Assembly (NCBI RefSeq): GCF_001707825.1
Contig: NZ_LYBM01000052.1
Coordinates: 1-36,864 of the forward strand
Origin: Veronia pacifica
GTDB lineage: Bacteria > Pseudomonadota > Gammaproteobacteria > Enterobacterales > Vibrionaceae
DNA: 36,864 bases
Direction: 5' to 3'
Positions 33,088 through 36,864 of this stretch are shown piece by piece. The notes beneath the pieces are model-generated. The model was not told the origin of the DNA, made no database searches, and worked only from the letters and a program-made list of their open reading frames with translations. The position numbers and the translations under genes are program-made. Every line of letters begins with the position of its first letter. The first letter of the stretch is position 1.

Positions 33088-33119
33088 AAAAAAAGGCGGC
33101 AGACACAATGCCTACCGCC
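33088..33119 (-). terminator. Terminator of oadGAB
   Basis: On the minus strand, GGCGGTAG/CTGCCGCC (one U-G pair, 9-base loop) is followed by seven T. It lies about 36 bases after oadB and before the dehydrogenase gene, separating the two operons. Confidence 0.85.
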
Positions 33120-33154
33120 ATTTATTTACCTTGTATGTCTGTGAAAGCGCTTAT

Positions 33155-34285
33155 TTAGCCAACCAAAGCCAATAACACACCCGCCGCAACCGCTGAGCCC
33201 AAGACACCTGCTACGTTGGGTCCCATGGCATGCATCAGCAGAAAGTTATGAGGATTGGCATCCAGCCCGACCTTATTTACAACCCTCGCTGCCATAGGCA
33301 CAGCCGAAACGCCAGCAGCGCCAATCAACGGGTTGATGGTGTCTTTACTGAACCTGTTAAGCACCTTAGCCATCATCACTCCTGCCGCAGTACCTATACT
33401 GAATGCCACCGCACCGAGTACCAAAATACCCAGTGTTTCAAATTGCAGGAAGGTATCTGCCTGTAATTTAGAGCCGACAGCAAGACCAAGGAAAATGGTC
33501 ACAATATTGATCAGCTCGTTCTGTGCTGTATTGGAAAGACGGTCAACAACGCCGCACTCACGCATCAGGTTGCCAAGACAGAACATGCCAACCAGCGGCG
33601 TGGCAGACGGTAAGAAGAGTATCGCCATCATCAGAACTGCCAACGGGAAGATGATTTTCTCTACCTTAGTTACATGACGAAGCTGCTGCATTTCCAGCTT
33701 TCGCTCAGCCTCATTGGTCAACAACTTCATGATCGGCGGCTGAATAATGGGTACCAATGCCATGTAGCTGTAAGCTGCGACAGCAATGGCTCCCAGCAGA
33801 TCGGGAGATAATCGGCTCGCAAGAAAAATGGCGGTAGGGCCATCAGCCCCGCCAATGATGGCGATTGACGCTGCATCACGCAGAGTAAACTCCATCCCCG
33901 GCACCAGATTAAGTAAGATGGCACCGAACAGAGTGGCGAAAATACCGAACTGCGCTGCAGCACCAAGCAACAGGGTTCTGGGGTTGGCAATCAGCGCGCC
34001 AAAGTCTGTCATCGCCCCCACGCCCATAAAGATCAAAAGGGGAAATACGCCACTTTCAATCCCAACATAATAGACGTAGTAAAGGATGCCGCCCGGGTCC
34101 GTGAAGCCAGCATTAGGAATATTTGCCAGAATCGCGCCGAAGCCAATAGGTAAAAGGAGTAGCGGTTCAAAACCACGTCCAATTGCCAGAAACAGCAGAG
34201 CACAGCCAACAGCTATCATTACCAACTGACCAAGTTCGAAATTAGCCAGCCCGGTCTCAGACCAGAGTATCAATAAACCTTCCAT
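33155..34285 (-). CDS. oadB: Oxaloacetate decarboxylase sodium pump, beta subunit
   Basis: OadB is the membrane subunit that decarboxylates carboxybiotin and exports sodium ions. The 376-residue polytopic protein contains the key family segment [20 protein letters not shown], whose aspartate is a sodium-binding residue in studied pumps. It also has [25 protein letters not shown]-like loops, and the C-terminal [34 protein letters not shown]. It starts 9 bases after oadA, whose end supplies the ribosome site (GAGGGG). It is the last gene of oadGAB and is followed by a terminator. Confidence 0.96.
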   Translation of the reverse strand: MEGLLILWSETGLANFELGQLVMIAVGCALLFLAIGRGFEPLLLLPIGFGAILANIPNAGFTDPGGILYYVYYVGIESGVFPLLIFMGVGAMTDFGALIANPRTLLLGAAAQFGIFATLFGAILLNLVPGMEFTLRDAASIAIIGGADGPTAIFLASRLSPDLLGAIAVAAYSYMALVPIIQPPIMKLLTNEAERKLEMQQLRHVTKVEKIIFPLAVLMMAILFLPSATPLVGMFCLGNLMRECGVVDRLSNTAQNELINIVTIFLGLAVGSKLQADTFLQFETLGILVLGAVAFSIGTAAGVMMAKVLNRFSKDTINPLIGAAGVSAVPMAARVVNKVGLDANPHNFLLMHAMGPNVAGVLGSAVAAGVLLALVG

Positions 34286-34294
34286 GAGCCCCTC

Positions 34295-36082
34295 TTATGC
34301 TAGGCTCATCAGTGGTGAACCCACTGTGACCGCATCACCTTCTTTGACCATTACATCCTGTACGGTACCCGCTCGCACCGCGCGCACTTCAGTTTCCATC
34401 TTCATGGCTTCCAGCACTAGGAGAACATCACCTTCTTGAACCTGAGTACCCGCTTTTGCAAGCACCTTAAAGATGTTACCTGCCAATGGTGCCGCGACAA
34501 CGTCCACATTGCCCGAAGGCGCGGTTGAAGTTACCTGTGGAGAGGCTGCGGGCGTACTTGGTGTCACTGACGTAAGTTGTCCCTGCGGCCCGACTTCTAC
34601 GTCATACACTTGCCCATTAACGCGCACACTGTAAGATTCAGCAACACCGCTGGCTGCCTGAACAGGCGTTTCTGCGGGTGCTGGTTCAGGTTCATTACCC
34701 GGCACGGGTTCGAAGGCGTCAGGGTTGCCACGGTTTTGCAGGAATTTGAGGCCAACCTGTGGGAAAAGCGCATAGGTCAACACATCATCCACCTGATCAT
34801 CCGCCAGCGCGATCCCCAGCTCTTTCGACTTTGCCAACAACTCGTCGGTCAGCGCATCCAGTTCACTTTCAATCAAATCTGCGGGGCGACATGTTATCGC
34901 CTGAGCACCATCAAGCACTTTCGCCTGTAATTCAGCGTTTAATGGAGCAGGCGTCTTTCCATATTCTCCTTTGAGAATACCTGCGGTCTCTTTGGTAATG
35001 CTCTTGTAACGCTCGCCTGTAAGCACATTGATCACCGACTGTGTGCCGACAATCTGTGACGTTGGCGTCACCAAGGGAATATAGCCAAGATCTTCCCGCA
35101 CACGCGGGATCTCGTCGAGAACTTCGTCAAGTCGGTCAGCTGCGCCCTGCTCTTTCAGCTGGCCTTCCATATTGGTCAACATGCCACCGGGTACCTGAGC
35201 AATTAAGATGCGTGAATCGACACCTTTCAGCTGCCCCTCGAATTTAGCGTACTTCTTACGCACTTCGCGGAAATAAGCTGCGATGGGCTCAAGTTCGGTA
35301 AGTTTTAGCTCTGTATCACGCTCTGTGCCCTCAAGCATAGCGACCACAGTTTCGGTCGGCGTATGACCGTAGGTCTGGCTCATTGAGGAAATCGCCGTGT
35401 CCAGAACATCAAGGCCCGCCTCAACAGCTTTTACTGCTGTCGCGGTGGATAGCCCTGTTGTCGCATGACAATGCAACGCCAGTGGGATGCTGCAAGATGC
35501 TTTAATTCGGCTGACCAGCTCTTCGGCCTCATAAGGTTTCAGCAGGCCTGACATGTCCTTAATGCAAAGGGAGTGACTGCCCAGATCTTCGAGGCGCTTA
35601 GCCAGATCAACCCAGGTGTCGATAGTGTGGAAAGGACTTGTTGTATAAGAAATAGTACCTTGAGCATGTGCACCAACATCGACGACGGATTTCACCGCTT
35701 TTTCAAAATTACGCACGTCATTCATTGCGTCGAATACACGAAAGACGTCCATACCATTGGCATGTGCCCGCTCGACAAATTTCTCCACTACATCATCACC
35801 GTAGTGACGATAACCGAGGAGGTTTTGCCCTCTTAGCAACATCTGCATAGGTGTTTTGGGCATCGCTTTTTTCAGTTCACGCAACCTCACCCACGGATCT
35901 TCACCTAAAAAACGAATACAGGCGTCGAAGGTTGCGCCACCCCAAGTTTCCAAAGACCAAAAGCCGATATCGTCTAAAGCTGCTGCAATGGGCAGCATGT
36001 CATCTAGCCGCATCCGTGTTGCGAAAAGAGACTGATGAGCATCTCTGAGTACCACATCAGTGATCGCCAGTTTCTTAGACAT
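34295..36082 (-). CDS. oadA: Oxaloacetate decarboxylase, alpha subunit (biotin-carrying carboxyltransferase)
   Basis: OadA transfers the carboxyl group from oxaloacetate to its own biotin. The 595-residue protein has three parts. The carboxyltransferase barrel (about 1-300) has metal ligands Asp14 ([16 protein letters not shown]) and His204/His206 ([10 protein letters not shown]), and the carbamylated-type Lys175 in [10 protein letters not shown] middle association domain runs to about 450. A proline/alanine-rich linker follows, and the biotinyl domain carries EAMKMET (biotinylated Lys561, 34 residues from the end). The start ATG at 36082 follows an AAGGAGT ribosome site. It lies between oadG (24 bases) and oadB (9 bases). 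Confidence 0.98.
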   Translation of the reverse strand: MSKKLAITDVVLRDAHQSLFATRMRLDDMLPIAAALDDIGFWSLETWGGATFDACIRFLGEDPWVRLRELKKAMPKTPMQMLLRGQNLLGYRHYGDDVVEKFVERAHANGMDVFRVFDAMNDVRNFEKAVKSVVDVGAHAQGTISYTTSPFHTIDTWVDLAKRLEDLGSHSLCIKDMSGLLKPYEAEELVSRIKASCSIPLALHCHATTGLSTATAVKAVEAGLDVLDTAISSMSQTYGHTPTETVVAMLEGTERDTELKLTELEPIAAYFREVRKKYAKFEGQLKGVDSRILIAQVPGGMLTNMEGQLKEQGAADRLDEVLDEIPRVREDLGYIPLVTPTSQIVGTQSVINVLTGERYKSITKETAGILKGEYGKTPAPLNAELQAKVLDGAQAITCRPADLIESELDALTDELLAKSKELGIALADDQVDDVLTYALFPQVGLKFLQNRGNPDAFEPVPGNEPEPAPAETPVQAASGVAESYSVRVNGQVYDVEVGPQGQLTSVTPSTPAASPQVTSTAPSGNVDVVAAPLAGNIFKVLAKAGTQVQEGDVLLVLEAMKMETEVRAVRAGTVQDVMVKEGDAVTVGSPLMSLA

Positions 36083-36106
36083 AAAACATTACTCCTTGTT
36101 GTTATT

Positions 36107-36361
36107 TTATTTGTCGTTGCGCCGTTGATTGCGGTATTGATGGACGGCTGCAGATATTGCAGCAATTGTCTCCGGATTCACGGCGTTTGACTGGCCAGGG
36201 CTGGCTGGCTGGCTTGGTGTCACTTTGGAGGGTAACTCTTCAGGTACCAGCCTCGACATCAGACCGACCAAAAAAATAAGAATGGTAAGGAATACAAACA
36301 CCACGGACATACCTGTCAGCATGAGTGTCAGTGCTTCCTGCAATAGACTTTCCAGTTCCAT
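36107..36361 (-). CDS. oadG: Oxaloacetate decarboxylase, gamma subunit
   Basis: OadG is the small subunit that joins alpha to beta and binds zinc. The 84-residue protein has one N-terminal membrane helix (ALTLMLTGMSVVFVFLTILIFLVGLMSRLV, about 10-40). A proline/serine-rich linker and the conserved ending AAISAAVHQYRNQRRNDK follow. The ATG is preceded by a strong GGGGGAGGAC ribosome site. It is first in oadGAB. In vibrios this operon lies near the same yqaAB and M16 peptidase genes. Confidence 0.95.
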   Translation of the reverse strand: MELESLLQEALTLMLTGMSVVFVFLTILIFLVGLMSRLVPEELPSKVTPSQPASPGQSNAVNPETIAAISAAVHQYRNQRRNDK

Positions 36362-36864
36362 TGTCCTCCCCCTGAGGATGTCTTCTCTTTAATTCCTATT
36401 GTGCTGCTCTATCACTCCAAAATTGGATAAATGAAGGGCAATTTTAGATAAAACTGCAACACGTCGCTCAAAATACTAACAATCTGCATAAATAACAATC
36501 TTTCTTCGCTTGCAAGTGAGTTATTACAGATTTTCAGCTCAGCAAAACTCTGCACTTGTTAGCGGAATATTGTTTTCGTTTTGACGTTAACAAGTCTGAG
36601 TTTCACAACAAAAGTGTGCCTGAATCTGATATGAAATCATTAGAAAAAGTACGTAATGTGATAAATAGATGAAAAAATGGCAATCGAATGAATCATGAGT
36701 AAAAAAATACTGCTGACTTCCTGAGAATAGTGTCTCAGAAAATTGATTTTGAAAACGAGAAGTGAACCGAAGCCAATACGTGAAATGAAGAAATAACGAA
36801 TTGATTATTAATTCAGTATTAATGAATAAAAAAGGTGATAGGTTTACAGGAGCATGGTAGGAAG
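36362..36864. other. Non-coding stretch upstream of oadGAB, to the right edge
   Basis: About 500 AT-rich bases contain the oadG leader and promoter. I see no complete gene. The last bases hold ACAGGAGCATGG, which could be a ribosome site and start of a plus-strand gene continuing past the edge, but only a few codons are visible. Confidence 0.5.
36470..36498 (-). promoter_or_regulatory. Possible oadGAB promoter
   Basis: On the minus strand, TTGTTA (36498-36493) is followed after 17 bases by TATTTT (36475-36470), each 4 of 6 to consensus. It lies about 110 bases before oadG. AT-rich DNA makes chance matches likely. Confidence 0.28.

Noticed and set aside
36655-36672. TGTGATAAATAGATGA as a CRP site upstream of oadGAB
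   Set aside because: Only one half-site matches, and it is about 300 bases from oadG.
1-36864. tRNA genes, CRISPR arrays, insertion sequences or prophage genes
   Set aside because: I found no repeat-spacer pattern, no transposase or integrase motifs, and no tRNA-like cloverleaf or T-loop sequence in the gaps.

Overview
The window is chromosomal DNA from a gammaproteobacterium, most likely a member of the Vibrionaceae. The evidence is gene content and order: clpB-pgeF-rluD / bamD-raiA-pheA / tyrA-aroF, rpsP-rimM-trmD-rplS next to ffh, ypjD-corB, gshA with an M16 protease and yqaAB, and an oadGAB sodium pump. The genus cannot be fixed from the sequence alone. An Enterovibrio/Grimontia/Photobacterium-like lineage is a guess. 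Coding is dense, nearly all genes are ordinary and intact, and many are closed by textbook hairpin-plus-U-run terminators.

Left part (1-10700): an rRNA-type P1 promoter points off the left edge, so an rrn operon probably starts just outside. clpB, under a visible sigma32 promoter, sits upstream of it as in E. coli. Next comes rluD-pgeF, in which pgeF is broken by a 2-base frameshift. bamD and raiA follow, with a near-perfect CRP palindrome in front of raiA. Then come the aromatic amino acid genes: pheA on the plus strand converges on aroF-tyrA on the minus strand. Tandem TyrR-type boxes lie upstream of aroF, and a YfiL-like DUF2799 lipoprotein gene follows.

Middle part (10700-18320): this is the accessory stretch, lying between aroF and rplS. 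It holds a decayed DUF2834 gene, a YjjG-type nucleotidase, a PepSY membrane protein, an EntD-type phosphopantetheinyl transferase, a gate-domain membrane protein divergent from an Lrp/AsnC regulator, a ribbon-helix-helix protein followed by a 29-residue lysine-rich microprotein, and a GH43-type lipoprotein. The GH43 gene lies behind an AT-rich region containing three palindromes.

Right part (18320-36864): the rpsP-rimM-trmD-rplS operon and ffh are followed by ypjD and corB on the other strand. Then come a soluble double-PAS chemoreceptor, a lytic-transglycosylase-like lipoprotein, gshA, an M16 peptidase, yqaA, yqaB, a medium-chain dehydrogenase and the oadGAB oxaloacetate decarboxylase sodium pump. 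luxS, which in relatives lies between gshA and corB, is not there.

No tRNA, CRISPR array, prophage or insertion sequence was recognised. Nothing amounts to a clearly new multi-gene system. The best leads are the RHH/lysine-rich microprotein pair, the GH43 locus with its palindromes, the missing luxS, and the two broken genes.
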